This document shows positions 1 to 5,839 of a stretch of 9,640 bases of DNA, one piece after another; position 1 is the stretch's first letter; the number at the start of each line of letters is the position of its first letter. The stretch covers positions 1-9,640 of the forward strand of contig URTO01000050.1 in NCBI GenBank assembly GCA_900550745.1, read 5' to 3'. A program made the position numbers and the translations under genes. The DNA comes from an uncultured Desulfovibrio sp. Lineage in GTDB: Bacteria; Desulfobacterota; Desulfovibrionia; Desulfovibrionales; Desulfovibrionaceae. The notes beneath the pieces were generated by a model, which saw nothing but the letters and a program-made list of their open reading frames with translations, searched no databases and had not been told where the DNA came from.

Positions 1-535
1 CGAGGACGTGCTTTCGGTTTCCTCCGTCACGATGGACAAACTCTCTTCGCACCTGCATGCGGAAGCCGCCTTCGAGCACCGCGACGAGATCCTCACGGGG
101 ATTGCTGCGGCCGACGACGATGGGCTCGCGCGACCTGAGCACAGGGCCGAAAAAAGGATACTTCAGCAGGCTTTCCTTCACTACAAAGGTCACATCCTTC
201 CACGGCTGGATCATGGAAGGCAGCACAAATGTCTCCAACGTGCTCATATGGTTGCCGATGAAGACGCAAGGGCCTTCCAGGGAACGGAAATGCTCCAGCC
301 CGGCGGCTTCGATGCGGCAGCCCACGGCTTCGAGCGTGTGCACGATGCTCTCGCTGCTTTGAGTCCATGCCTCGCCGTCGTATTGGTTGCACATGGCGTT
401 ATAGCCAGCCTTGAGCACAATCCAGAGCATGGGCGCGTAGAACCCCAGGTTCGGGTTGATGCGGCTCAGGAGGGAAGGGGTACGCGGGGACGTCAGATAG
501 CTGTCGGCGTCGAAGAGATGCGAAGGTGTCGTCAT
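1..535 (-). CDS. PlsC-like lysophospholipid acyltransferase family protein, 3' part beyond the left edge
   Basis: Likely transfers an acyl chain to a lysophospholipid at the inner membrane face (family role; substrate not determinable here). The frame is open from ATG at 535 to the window edge, 178 codons. The core is FIGNHMSTLETFVLP around residues 92-106: the NH-x4-D signature of PlsC-type enzymes, but with Glu101 in place of Asp after His96. GRSNPRED (142-149) fits the second motif, and VLEGG (153-157) precedes where the FPEGTRS-like third motif is expected. That third motif is not visible in this frame, but a plausible match (SLSIVTEETEST) lies in the +1 frame, suggesting a one-base indel near 45-62. 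The start lies 8 bases after the rarA stop and has no clear Shine-Dalgarno sequence, so translation is probably coupled to rarA. Family call is fairly sure; substrate is not. Confidence 0.75.
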   Translation of the reverse strand, partial: MTTPSHLFDADSYLTSPRTPSLLSRINPNLGFYAPMLWIVLKAGYNAMCNQYDGEAWTQSSESIVHTLEAVGCRIEAAGLEHFRSLEGPCVFIGNHMSTLETFVLPSMIQPWKDVTFVVKESLLKYPFFGPVLRSREPIVVGRSNPREDLVAVLEGGFRMQVRREFVHRDGGNRKHVL

Positions 536-543
536 GGGGAAGC

Positions 544-1767
544 CTAACGGTTTTCGGTTTTAGTGCGTTTCAGGCGCTTGTTCCAGCTTGCCAGGCGGGG
601 TTCCTCCCCATATTCCTTGGCCTGGTAGAACACGCGGTTCCTGACTGAGGGAGGGAGGTAGTCCTGCTCCACCCACGCCTGCGGAAAATTATGTGGGTAT
701 TTGTAATCCTTGCCGTACCCCCATTCGCGCTGGAGCTGCGTCGAGGCGTTGCGCAGATGCAGGGGCACGGACTGCGGCCCGTTGACCTTTACCTCCCGCG
801 CGGCGTTGGCATAGGCCGCATAGGTGGAATTGCTCTTGCGCGCGAGGGCAAGGTAGACCACGGTTTCCGCCAGCGGGATGTAGCCTTCGGGCATCCCCAC
901 AAACTCCACGGCCTGCTGGCAGGCGACGGCCAGCGGCAGGGCCTGCGGATCGGCCAGCCCCACATCTTCGGAGGCGGACAGGATGAGCCTCCGGCAAATG
1001 AAACGCGGATCTTCGCCGCCTTCGAGCAGGCAGGCCAGATAGTACAGCGCCGCGTCGGGATCGCTCCCCCGGATCGATTTGATAAGCGCGGAGGCGTATT
1101 CGTAATGGCTGTCCCCATCTTTGTCGTGGCGGGCCATGATTTCGGGCAGGGTGGCCTTGACGTGGGGCAGGTTGCGCTTTTCTTCCGGCAGGGACGAGGC
1201 GTACTCCACCAGATTGAGCATGGTCCGGGCGTCGCCGTGGGCCGCCGTTGAGAGGAAATCAAGGATCTCGTCGCTCAGGGTGACGGAAAGGGCCGCCGTG
1301 CCGCGCCTGCCGAGTTCGATCAGTTCGGGCCGCCCAAGCTGGCGCAGCCGCAGGACGTGCAGCCGTGAAAGCAACTGGCGGGTCACGCTGAAAGAGGGGT
1401 TTTCCGTGGTCGTGGCGATCATGGTGAGATCGCCGGACTCCAGCAGGGGGAGGAAAAAATCCTGCTGCGCCTTTGAGAAGCGGTGCAGCTCGTCGAGCAC
1501 AAGGATATCGACGCCGGTAAGCTGGCGCCGGAGCTGCTGCAGGCCCGCTTCGGGAGCGCTCAGGCGCAGGACATTGCCGCCCCGGGCGCGTGCGAGCAGG
1601 AGGGCCAGCGTGGACTTGCCGCAGCCCGGAGGGCCGAACAGGAGCAGGCTCGGAAGGCGCGGGCCTTCCATGAGCGTGGTCAGGCGCTCGGCGAGGTGGC
1701 TCTGTCCGACGAAGAGAGCCAGTTCGGAGGGGCGCAGGCGTTCAGGCAAAGGCTGGGACAGGGGCAT
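544..1767 (-). CDS. rarA: Replication-associated recombination protein RarA/MgsA, AAA+ ATPase
   Basis: 407-residue AAA+ ATPase of the RarA/MgsA/WRNIP1 family, related to clamp-loader subunits and acting at stalled replication forks. Walker A is GPPGCGKST (45-53). Walker B is DILVLDELHRF (87-97), with the family's typical DE-hydrophobic-HRF pattern. Sensor 1 is ATTTENPSFSV (118-128), and GDARTMLNLVE gives the sensor 2 region. The C-terminal half carries the family's conserved SxED-GLADP segment and the Y-P-H-N-F block near the C-terminus. It is slightly shorter than the roughly 450-residue E. coli protein because the N-terminus begins almost directly at the RP-x-FVGQ box. ATG at 1767 is supported by GGAG five bases upstream. 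It sits 35 bases after pyrR and 8 bases before the acyltransferase, so the three probably form one transcript. Confidence 0.95.
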   Translation of the reverse strand: MPLSQPLPERLRPSELALFVGQSHLAERLTTLMEGPRLPSLLLFGPPGCGKSTLALLLARARGGNVLRLSAPEAGLQQLRRQLTGVDILVLDELHRFSKAQQDFFLPLLESGDLTMIATTTENPSFSVTRQLLSRLHVLRLRQLGRPELIELGRRGTAALSVTLSDEILDFLSTAAHGDARTMLNLVEYASSLPEEKRNLPHVKATLPEIMARHDKDGDSHYEYASALIKSIRGSDPDAALYYLACLLEGGEDPRFICRRLILSASEDVGLADPQALPLAVACQQAVEFVGMPEGYIPLAETVVYLALARKSNSTYAAYANAAREVKVNGPQSVPLHLRNASTQLQREWGYGKDYKYPHNFPQAWVEQDYLPPSVRNRVFYQAKEYGEEPRLASWNKRLKRTKTENR

Positions 1768-1783
1768 GGAGGCTCCAAGCTTG

Positions 1784-1797
1784 CCCGCCGGGGCGGG
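1784..1797 (-). other. GC-rich hairpin between pyrR and rarA
   Basis: CCCGC (1784-1788) pairs with GCGGG (1793-1797) in the 35-base pyrR-rarA gap. No T-run follows on the transcribed strand, so it is unlikely to be a full terminator. It may tune readthrough or protect the upstream mRNA end; the function is inferred. Confidence 0.3.
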
Positions 1798-1802
1798 TGC
1801 CG

Positions 1803-2342
1803 TTAGGCGTCGGCGCTTTCGAGGACGACTTCGTCCCTGCCGTCGCGTTCTTCCATAAGGACATTGACCTTTTCAGAGCGGGCCGTGTTGATCTTGCGGC
1901 CCACGTAGTCGCCGTGGATGGGCAGTTCGCGGTGCCCGCGATCCACGAGGACAAGGAGCTCCACCGTCTTGGGGCGGCCATAGTCGAGGATGGCTTCCAG
2001 CGCGGCGCGGATCGTGCGCCCGGTGAACAGCACGTCGTCGACGAGGATGACGTTTTTATTGTCGAGGGGGGTGGTGATGTTGGACTCGCCGATGGTGGGG
2101 CGGGCGTGCATCGTCGTCCAGTCGTCCCGGTACAGGTTGATGTCCAGCGTGCCGAAGGGCAGCTTCCGCCCAAGCTTGTCTTCCAGCGCCTTGCCGAGGC
2201 GGACGGCGAGGTCGACCCCGCGCCGCTGGATGCCCAGCAGGACGGTTTGTTCACAGTCTCCGTGACGTTCCATGATTTGGCAGGCGAGACGGTCGAGGAC
2301 GCGGGCGATCTCGTCGGCATGAAGAAGGACGGTGGTTTTCAT
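1803..2342 (-). CDS. pyrR: PyrR, bifunctional pyrimidine operon regulator / uracil phosphoribosyltransferase
   Basis: 179-residue type I phosphoribosyltransferase of the PyrR family, which converts uracil plus PRPP to UMP and, in many Gram-positive bacteria, controls pyr operon attenuation by binding RNA. The PRPP loop VILVDDVLFTGRT is at residues 98-110. GIQRRGVDLA (38-47) and the segment DINLYRDDW (67-75) are characteristic of PyrR rather than of Upp. ATG at 2342 is preferred over the in-frame TTG at 2348, because GAGGAG (2349-2354) lies six bases before the ATG and would abut the TTG. I saw no convincing PyrR-binding RNA motif upstream, and no other pyr gene is present, so a purely enzymatic salvage role is as likely as regulation. 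It is the first gene of the leftward pyrR-rarA-acyltransferase cluster. Confidence 0.93.
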   Translation of the reverse strand: MKTTVLLHADEIARVLDRLACQIMERHGDCEQTVLLGIQRRGVDLAVRLGKALEDKLGRKLPFGTLDINLYRDDWTTMHARPTIGESNITTPLDNKNVILVDDVLFTGRTIRAALEAILDYGRPKTVELLVLVDRGHRELPIHGDYVGRKINTARSEKVNVLMEERDGRDEVVLESADA

Positions 2343-2508
2343 GGGCAACTCCTCTTGAGGGCCGGGTACGTGTGCCGCGAGAGGACGGGCTCCCGCGCGC
2401 CTTGCGAGACTCAGGATATACTATTCCCCGTAGCGTGAAAAGATCGGATTTGTCCATGAAATACACGGGGACGGGCCCGTGGGGAGGCTCAGGGGGAGCA
2501 AATGAGGC
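2343..2508. other. Divergent intergenic region upstream of pyrR
   Basis: Non-coding as far as I can see. It should hold the leftward promoter of pyrR; a TAGTAT/TATATC-like -10 exists on the minus strand near 2415-2425 but lacks a matching -35, so I do not call it. An inverted repeat CACGGG (2464-2469) / CCCGTG (2476-2481) with a six-base spacer lies between the two genes' control regions and could be an operator. Confidence 0.4.
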
Positions 2509-2536
2509 TTGACAAGGGCCGCCCGGCAACTATGTT
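2509..2536 (+). promoter_or_regulatory. Sigma-70-type promoter for the HesB-like genes
   Basis: A consensus -35 TTGACA (2509-2514) is separated by 16 bases from a -10-like TATGTT (2531-2536). Transcription would start near 2543, giving a leader of about 170 bases before the ATG at 2715. The promoter lies inside a longer open frame starting at 2502, which argues against that upstream start. Confidence 0.65.
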
Positions 2537-2542
2537 ATCCCC

Positions 2543-2714
2543 ACTCAGGCCGTCGCAGCGAGGGCCTGTAACACGCCCGCGTGTCCGGGAGAACGGCCTT
2601 CCCGCCCAAAGGCGTCGAGCCGGAACCGCCAATCTTAACCAATCCCGAAAGCAGCCGCAGAAAGCCTTTATCGAAAGACTGAAAGCGACGGATGAGGCTG
2701 CGTTGGAGGACCTG
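2543..2714 (+). other. Long hairpin-rich 5' leader of the first HesB-like gene
   Basis: Between the predicted transcription start and the ATG at 2715 there are three successive potential stem-loops: CAGGCC/GGCCTG (2546-2551 with 2563-2568), ACACG/CGTGT (2571-2575 with 2580-2584), and CGGGA/TCCCG (from 2586). The ribosome-binding site GGAGGA is at 2705-2710. I do not recognise a known riboswitch. Hairpins are common by chance in GC-rich DNA, so a regulatory role is only a possibility. Confidence 0.3.
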
Positions 2715-3053
2715 ATGATCTCTCTTACCGAAGAGGCTCGCAAAGAGCTTGAAGCGTATTTTGAAGGCAAGGAAAAGACCCCCATCCGGGTGTACCTTGC
2801 CCCCGGCGGATGCAGCGGCCCCCGCTTGGCCCTCGCCCTTGACGAACCCGGCGAGGACGATGAAACGTCCGAGGACAACGGCCTGACGTTCTGCATCAAC
2901 AAGGAACTGGCCGAAAAGGTCGGCGCGGTGACCATCAACCTGACCCATATGGGGTTTGTGGTTGAATCCGAAATCCCCCTGCCGAACAGCGGCAACGGCG
3001 GCGGCTGCTCGTCCTGCTGCGGCGGCTGCGGCAGTTCCGGCGGCTGCCATTAA
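2715..3053 (+). CDS. HesB/IscA-like protein, cysteine form
   Basis: 112-residue HesB/IscA-related protein, by family an A-type iron-sulfur carrier or related metal-binding protein. The first family cysteine is Cys33 in APGGCSGPRLALALDEP; a second is Cys60 (LTFCI). IscA-type proteins end in a C-G-C motif about 65 residues after the first Cys. Here that place holds a Gly/Ser/Cys-rich tail with Cys98, 101, 102, 105 and 111, so the metal site may differ. The start is set by GGAGGA (2705-2710) four bases upstream and by alignment to the next gene; an in-frame ATG at 2502 lies before the promoter and is rejected. A near twin with TGA at the same residue follows 209 bases downstream. This fits the HesB-like (seleno)protein family known from delta-proteobacteria. 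Confidence 0.88.
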   Translation: MISLTEEARKELEAYFEGKEKTPIRVYLAPGGCSGPRLALALDEPGEDDETSEDNGLTFCINKELAEKVGAVTINLTHMGFVVESEIPLPNSGNGGGCSSCCGGCGSSGGCH

Positions 3054-3063
3054 GCATGAGGCT

Positions 3064-3175
3064 GCGGGAAGCTCCTTCCCGCGCCGGTTCTGCGGCCATA
3101 CGGCGGGGTTTCCGTTGCGCAAAAAGCGATTCCATGAGAAAAGCCCTAGCCAACGGCCCCTTGCCGTCCGTTTTT
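3064..3175 (+). terminator. Hairpins between the two HesB-like genes, possible weak terminator
   Basis: A strong stem GCGGGAAG/CTTCCCGC (3064-3071 with 3075-3082) begins 10 bases after the stop but has no T-run. Further on, ACGGC/GCCGT (3053+100 to 3167, i.e. 3153-3157 with 3163-3167) is followed after three bases by TTTTT (3171-3175), which looks like a weak intrinsic terminator. If it works, the second gene needs its own promoter; TATACG at 3193-3198 is a possible -10 but its -35 (TTTTTG, 3171-3176) is poor. Confidence 0.35.
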
Positions 3176-3262
3176 GTCCATTACCTTTGAAGTATACGGA
3201 TACGGCGTTTTCCTGTGCGTGTCCGTTTCCCCTCTTCACCCTTTATTCCGGAGGAAACAACC

Positions 3263-3592
3263 ATGTTTACCATTAGCGAAACAGCTTCCCATGAGCTGGA
3301 AGCGTATTTTGCCGACAAGGAAAAAACGCCTATCCGCGTGTATCTCGCCGCCGGCGGCTGACGCGGCCCGCGCCTCGCTCTGGCTCTGGATGAGCCTACT
3401 CCCGAAGACAAGGTTTTTGAGCAGGACGGATTTACCTTTTGCATCGCCGGCGATCTTCTTGAAACCGTGGGCGGCGTGACCATCGACCTGACGTACATGG
3501 GCTTTTCCGTCGAACCCGAAATCCCCCTTGCCAACACGGGAGGGAGCAGTTGCGGCGGCAGTTGTTCCTCCGGCAGCTGCGGCACCCACTAG
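3263..3592 (+). CDS. HesB/IscA-like selenoprotein, UGA (3359-3361) read as selenocysteine
   Basis: 109-residue paralogue of the preceding gene, interrupted only by TGA at codon 33. The frame continues with full homology on both sides: ELEAYF, KTPIRVYLA, GPRLALALDEP, GFTFCI, VTIDLTYMGF and EIPLANTGG all match the upstream copy, and the TGA replaces exactly its Cys33. Cys60 is conserved and the tail has Cys97, 101 and 106. ATG at 3263 has GGAGGA (3250-3255) seven bases upstream; TAG is at 3590-3592, followed by a strong terminator. A SECIS-like hairpin lies 21 bases after the TGA. HesB-like selenoproteins are a described family, probably linked to Fe-S assembly or metal/sulfur redox chemistry; the exact role is unknown. 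Conventional gene callers would stop at 32 residues or start internally. A pseudogene is the alternative, made unlikely by preservation after the TGA. Confidence 0.88.
3382..3396 (+). promoter_or_regulatory. Predicted bacterial SECIS element
   Basis: GGCTC (3382-3386) pairs perfectly with GAGCC (3392-3396) around a five-base loop TGGAT with G as its second base. The stem begins 21 bases after the TGA. Bacterial SECIS elements lie in the coding region about 16-37 bases after UGA and carry a G in the first two loop positions, so both criteria are met. A competing hairpin CGCG-GCC-CGCG (3362-3372) sits immediately after the TGA. No folding energy was computed. Confidence 0.6.
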
Positions 3593-3612
3593 CTCCCACA
3601 GCATTTGACGAC

Positions 3613-3649
3613 AAAAAGGCGGTGTTCTTTTCGGAACACCGCCTTTTTT
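3613..3649. terminator. Bidirectional intrinsic terminator
   Basis: A perfect 10-bp stem GGCGGTGTTC (3618-3627) / GAACACCGCC (3634-3643) is flanked by A5 (3613-3617) and T6 (3644-3649). It therefore works as an intrinsic terminator in both directions. It ends the rightward HesB-like transcript 20 bases after its stop, and the leftward fabI transcript 41 bases after the small CPCC protein. Confidence 0.93.
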
Positions 3650-3690
3650 CATGCGGAAAGCCCGTTTGGGCTGCGTGGGCATGCCTGCGG

Positions 3691-3822
3691 CTACGGGCGT
3701 TTTTCGTGGCGCCCCCGGCTGCAGCAGGGACACCCGCCGGTATGCAGCACGCCTTTTTCCTCCGCCTTGGCCAGCAGCCAGACGACGGCGACGAGAAAGG
3801 CGAGCGCCAGCAGGACGGACAT
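3691..3822 (-). CDS. Small single-pass membrane protein with a CPCC motif, downstream of fabI
   Basis: A 43-codon frame starts at ATG 3822, one base after the fabI stop (3824-3826), and ends at TAG 3691-3693. The product has a hydrophobic segment at residues 3-18 (VLLALAFLVAVVWLLA), a charged stretch KAEEK (19-23), then GGCPCC (29-34) and a basic tail RGRHEKRP. This predicts one transmembrane helix with a cluster of three cysteines just beyond it, perhaps a metal site. The architecture resembles small Cys-rich membrane proteins such as FeoB-associated ones, but I see no feo gene and assign no function. GGGA seven bases before the ATG, inside the end of fabI, could serve for translation, and coupling to fabI is likely. 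The bidirectional terminator follows it, so it lies within the transcript. Existence is moderately sure. Confidence 0.6.
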   Translation of the reverse strand: MSVLLALAFLVAVVWLLAKAEEKGVLHTGGCPCCSRGRHEKRP

Positions 3823-3823
3823 G

Positions 3824-4588
3824 CTAGATTCCCATATTGTTGTAGCCGCAGTCCACGAACATGACTTCGCCGGTCACGGCGGAGCCGAGATCGGAGGCGA
3901 GGAAGACGGCGGCCTTGCCCACGTCTTCGGTGGTCACGTTGCGGCGGAGGGGGGCGTGTTCTTCAATATGGTTGAAGATCAGCTTGAAGTCGGAGATGCC
4001 GGAGGAAGCCAGCGTTTTGATGGGGCCGGCGCTGATGGCGTTGATGCGTACGCCCTTCGCGCCGAGATCGACGGAAAGGTAGCGGACGGAAGCTTCAAGG
4101 GCCGCCTTGGCGACGCCCATCACGTTGTAGTTGGTGATGATCTTCTGGGCCCCGTAGTAGGTCATGGTGAGCACGGACGCGCCGGGGTTCAGCATGGGCT
4201 CGAAGGCATGGCAGAGCGCGGTCAGGGAATAGGCCGAGATGTTCAGGGCCGTGGCGAAGCCGCTGCGGGAGGTTTCGATGAAACGCTTGGTCAGATCTTC
4301 ACGGTTGGCGAAGGCGACGGAGTGGACGAGCACGTCCACGCTGCCCCATTTTTCCTTCACGAGAGCGGCGGCTGCGGCGATGTCCTCGTCGCTGGTCACG
4401 TCGCAGGGGAAGATGAACTCACCGCCGAGCTCCTCGGAGATGGGTTCCACGCGCTTATGGATGGCTTCACCGGCATAGCTGAACGCCAGCCGGGCGCCTT
4501 GTTCCTTAAAGCAGGAAGCGATTCCGTACGCGATGCTTCTGTTGTTGGCTACCCCGAAGATGAGGCACTTTTTGTCTTTCAACAGCAT
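3824..4588 (-). CDS. fabI: Enoyl-[acyl-carrier-protein] reductase (NADH), FabI
   Basis: 254-residue short-chain dehydrogenase/reductase fold enzyme that reduces the trans-2 double bond of enoyl-ACP, the last step of each fatty acid elongation cycle, in the cytosol. The N-terminal nucleotide site has the FabI-specific GVANNRSIAYGIA (12-24). The catalytic pair is Tyr154 and Lys161 in NYNVMGVAK (153-161), i.e. Tyr-x6-Lys, with a further Tyr144 in TYYGA; this separates FabI from ordinary SDRs with Tyr-x3-Lys. SAGPIKTLAS (186-195) forms the substrate loop. ATG at 4588 is chosen because GAGGA precedes it and family members begin about there; the longer in-frame start at 4837 adds 83 residues of non-homologous Pro/Arg-rich sequence. 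A small CPCC membrane protein follows after one base. A hairpin with a T-run lies 36 bases upstream. Confidence 0.96.
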   Translation of the reverse strand: MLLKDKKCLIFGVANNRSIAYGIASCFKEQGARLAFSYAGEAIHKRVEPISEELGGEFIFPCDVTSDEDIAAAAALVKEKWGSVDVLVHSVAFANREDLTKRFIETSRSGFATALNISAYSLTALCHAFEPMLNPGASVLTMTYYGAQKIITNYNVMGVAKAALEASVRYLSVDLGAKGVRINAISAGPIKTLASSGISDFKLIFNHIEEHAPLRRNVTTEDVGKAAVFLASDLGSAVTGEVMFVDCGYNNMGI

Positions 4589-4620
4589 GGTTTCCTCGTG
4601 GTTGGTACTGATGTGGAAAA

Positions 4621-4641
4621 GGGGCCTCCGGCGGCCGGAGG
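4621..4641 (-). promoter_or_regulatory. Hairpin plus T-run in the fabI leader, terminator-like
   Basis: On the minus strand a perfect 7-bp stem CCTCCGG/CCGGAGG (4635-4641 with 4625-4631, three-base loop) is followed by CCCC and then TTTT (4617-4620). It sits about 30-50 bases upstream of the fabI ATG, so it could act as an attenuator of transcription from upstream or as a terminator preceding a fabI promoter closer to the gene. No anti-terminator pairing was identified. Confidence 0.35.
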
Positions 4642-4847
4642 GAAAGCTCCCCCGGCGACAGGCAAACCAAAACGATCCGGGACTCCCTTCATCGGCGGAA
4701 AGGCAGTTTCCGAAACGCGAAGAGGCCGGCCACGGGTGGCCCGGCAACCCTGCGGACGGGTTTGATGGCGTCGGCCATACGCGCCCGGCGGCATTTCCGC
4801 CGCCCGGCTTCCCGCCTGCCGAGTGCTGGGCGGACATACGGGAAAGC
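4642..4847. other. Non-coding gap between purC and fabI with several inverted repeats
   Basis: No gene is supported here. Visible structure: GTTTC-C-GAAAC, an 11-base palindrome at 4706-4716; a bulged hairpin at 4725-4745 (GCCGG-CCAC with GTGG-C-CCGGC); and CGGCGG/CCGCCG at 4786-4791 with 4797-4802. The fabI promoter is expected here on the minus strand, but I find no good -35/-10 pair. The short palindrome is a candidate operator. Confidence 0.35.
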
Positions 4848-4882
4848 CCGGAGGAGGCCCTTTGAGATAAGCCCTCCTCCGG
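4848..4882 (-). terminator. Hairpin after purC, probable end of the hisD-purC transcript
   Basis: A perfect 10-bp stem CCTCCTCCGG (4873-4882) with CCGGAGGAGG (4848-4857) begins 17 bases after the purC stop. On the minus strand the stem is followed only by a weak T-tract (GGGCTTTCCC); the better T-run (4883-4886) lies on the plus-strand side. It may be an imperfect terminator or a 3'-end stabilising structure. Confidence 0.55.
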
Positions 4883-4899
4883 TTTTCCCTCATTTTATA

Positions 4900-5796
4900 T
4901 TAGAGGGCAAGCTCGGAGCCGGTCAGGATGCGGTAGGCTTCGAGATATTTGTTCCGGGTGGCTTCGACCACTTCCTTGGGCAGGGCGGGCGGCGGCGGGG
5001 TCTTGTCCCACGGCTGCGCGGACAGCCAGTCGCGGAGGTACTGCTTGTCGAAGCTCGGCTGGCTCTGGCCCGCCTTGTAGCCCTCGGCGGGCCAGAAGCG
5101 GGAGGAGTCGGGCGTCAGCACTTCGTCGATGAGGGTCAGCTCGCCGTCAACCATGCCGAATTCAAATTTGGTGTCGGCAATGATGATGCCGCGGCTTTCA
5201 GCCCATGCGCGGCCTTCCTTGAAGAGGGCGAGGGCGATGCTCTCGATCTGGGCCGCAATGTCCTTGCCGAGGATTTCCGCGGCGCGGGCCGTGGAGATGT
5301 TCTCGTCGTGCTCGCCGAGTTCCGCCTTGGTGGACGGGGTGAACAGAGGCTGTTCGAGGCGGGCGGATTCCAGCAGGCCCTCAGGCAGCTTGTAGCCGCA
5401 GACGGAGCCGGTGGCCTTGTAGTCCTTCCAGCCGGAACCGGTGATGTAGCCGCGGACGATGCATTCCACCGGCAGGGGCTTTGCCTTCTTCACGAGGACG
5501 GAACGGCCTTCCAGCTCTTCGCGGTAGGGGGCCAGCGCTGCGGGGAACTTGTCCACATCGCTCTCGATGAGGTGGTTCTTGACGAGGTGGGCGAACTTCT
5601 TCATCCAGAACAGGGTGATCTGGTTGAGGATGACGCCTTTGTACGGAACCGGCTCGCTCATGATGACGTCAAAGGCGGACATGCGGTCCGTGGTGACGAT
5701 GAGCAGGGTGGAGTCGTCGATATCATAAATATCGCGGACTTTGCCCCGGTTGAGCAAGGGGAATTCCTTGATGTCGGTTTTGGTCGTGACTTTCAT
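4900..5796 (-). CDS. purC: Phosphoribosylaminoimidazole-succinocarboxamide synthase (SAICAR synthetase)
   Basis: 298-residue enzyme that ligates aspartate to CAIR using ATP, a cytosolic step of de novo purine synthesis. The start GKVRDIYD (18-25) is the nucleotide-binding entry strand. VECIVRGYITGSGW (110-123) matches the first SAICAR synthetase signature, and IADTKFEFG (206-214) plus LIDEVLTPDSSRFW (222-235) the second. Length fits the roughly 300-residue (yeast-like) form rather than the 240-residue E. coli form. ATG at 5796 is supported by AGGA about seven bases upstream and by homology beginning there; the frame's upstream extension overlaps hisD and is not coding. It lies 43 bases after hisD on the same strand, so the two are probably co-transcribed, linking histidine synthesis (which yields AICAR) with the purine pathway. 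Confidence 0.96.
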   Translation of the reverse strand: MKVTTKTDIKEFPLLNRGKVRDIYDIDDSTLLIVTTDRMSAFDVIMSEPVPYKGVILNQITLFWMKKFAHLVKNHLIESDVDKFPAALAPYREELEGRSVLVKKAKPLPVECIVRGYITGSGWKDYKATGSVCGYKLPEGLLESARLEQPLFTPSTKAELGEHDENISTARAAEILGKDIAAQIESIALALFKEGRAWAESRGIIIADTKFEFGMVDGELTLIDEVLTPDSSRFWPAEGYKAGQSQPSFDKQYLRDWLSAQPWDKTPPPPALPKEVVEATRNKYLEAYRILTGSELAL

Positions 5797-5839
5797 GTGA
5801 CGTCCTTTGGGCATTGGCGTGGTTTGAGCGTTGACGAGA

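Noticed and set aside
2343..2348. Upstream TTG start for pyrR
   Set aside because: GAGGAG abuts the TTG with no spacing, while it is ideally placed six bases from the ATG at 2342.
2502..2714. N-terminal extension of the first HesB-like protein from ATG 2502
   Set aside because: It would overlap the TTGACA/TATGTT promoter, has no homology in the paralogue, and the ATG at 2715 has a strong ribosome-binding site and aligned start.
3263..3592. Second HesB-like gene as a nonsense-mutated pseudogene
   Set aside because: The stop is TGA, sits exactly at the conserved Cys site, is followed by a SECIS-like hairpin, and the rest of the frame is intact with a terminator; the family is known to contain selenoproteins.
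3605..4765. 386-codon plus-strand frame across fabI
   Set aside because: It mirrors fabI codons, runs through the terminator and the small CPCC gene, and its Gly/Asp/Val-rich product resembles a shadow frame.
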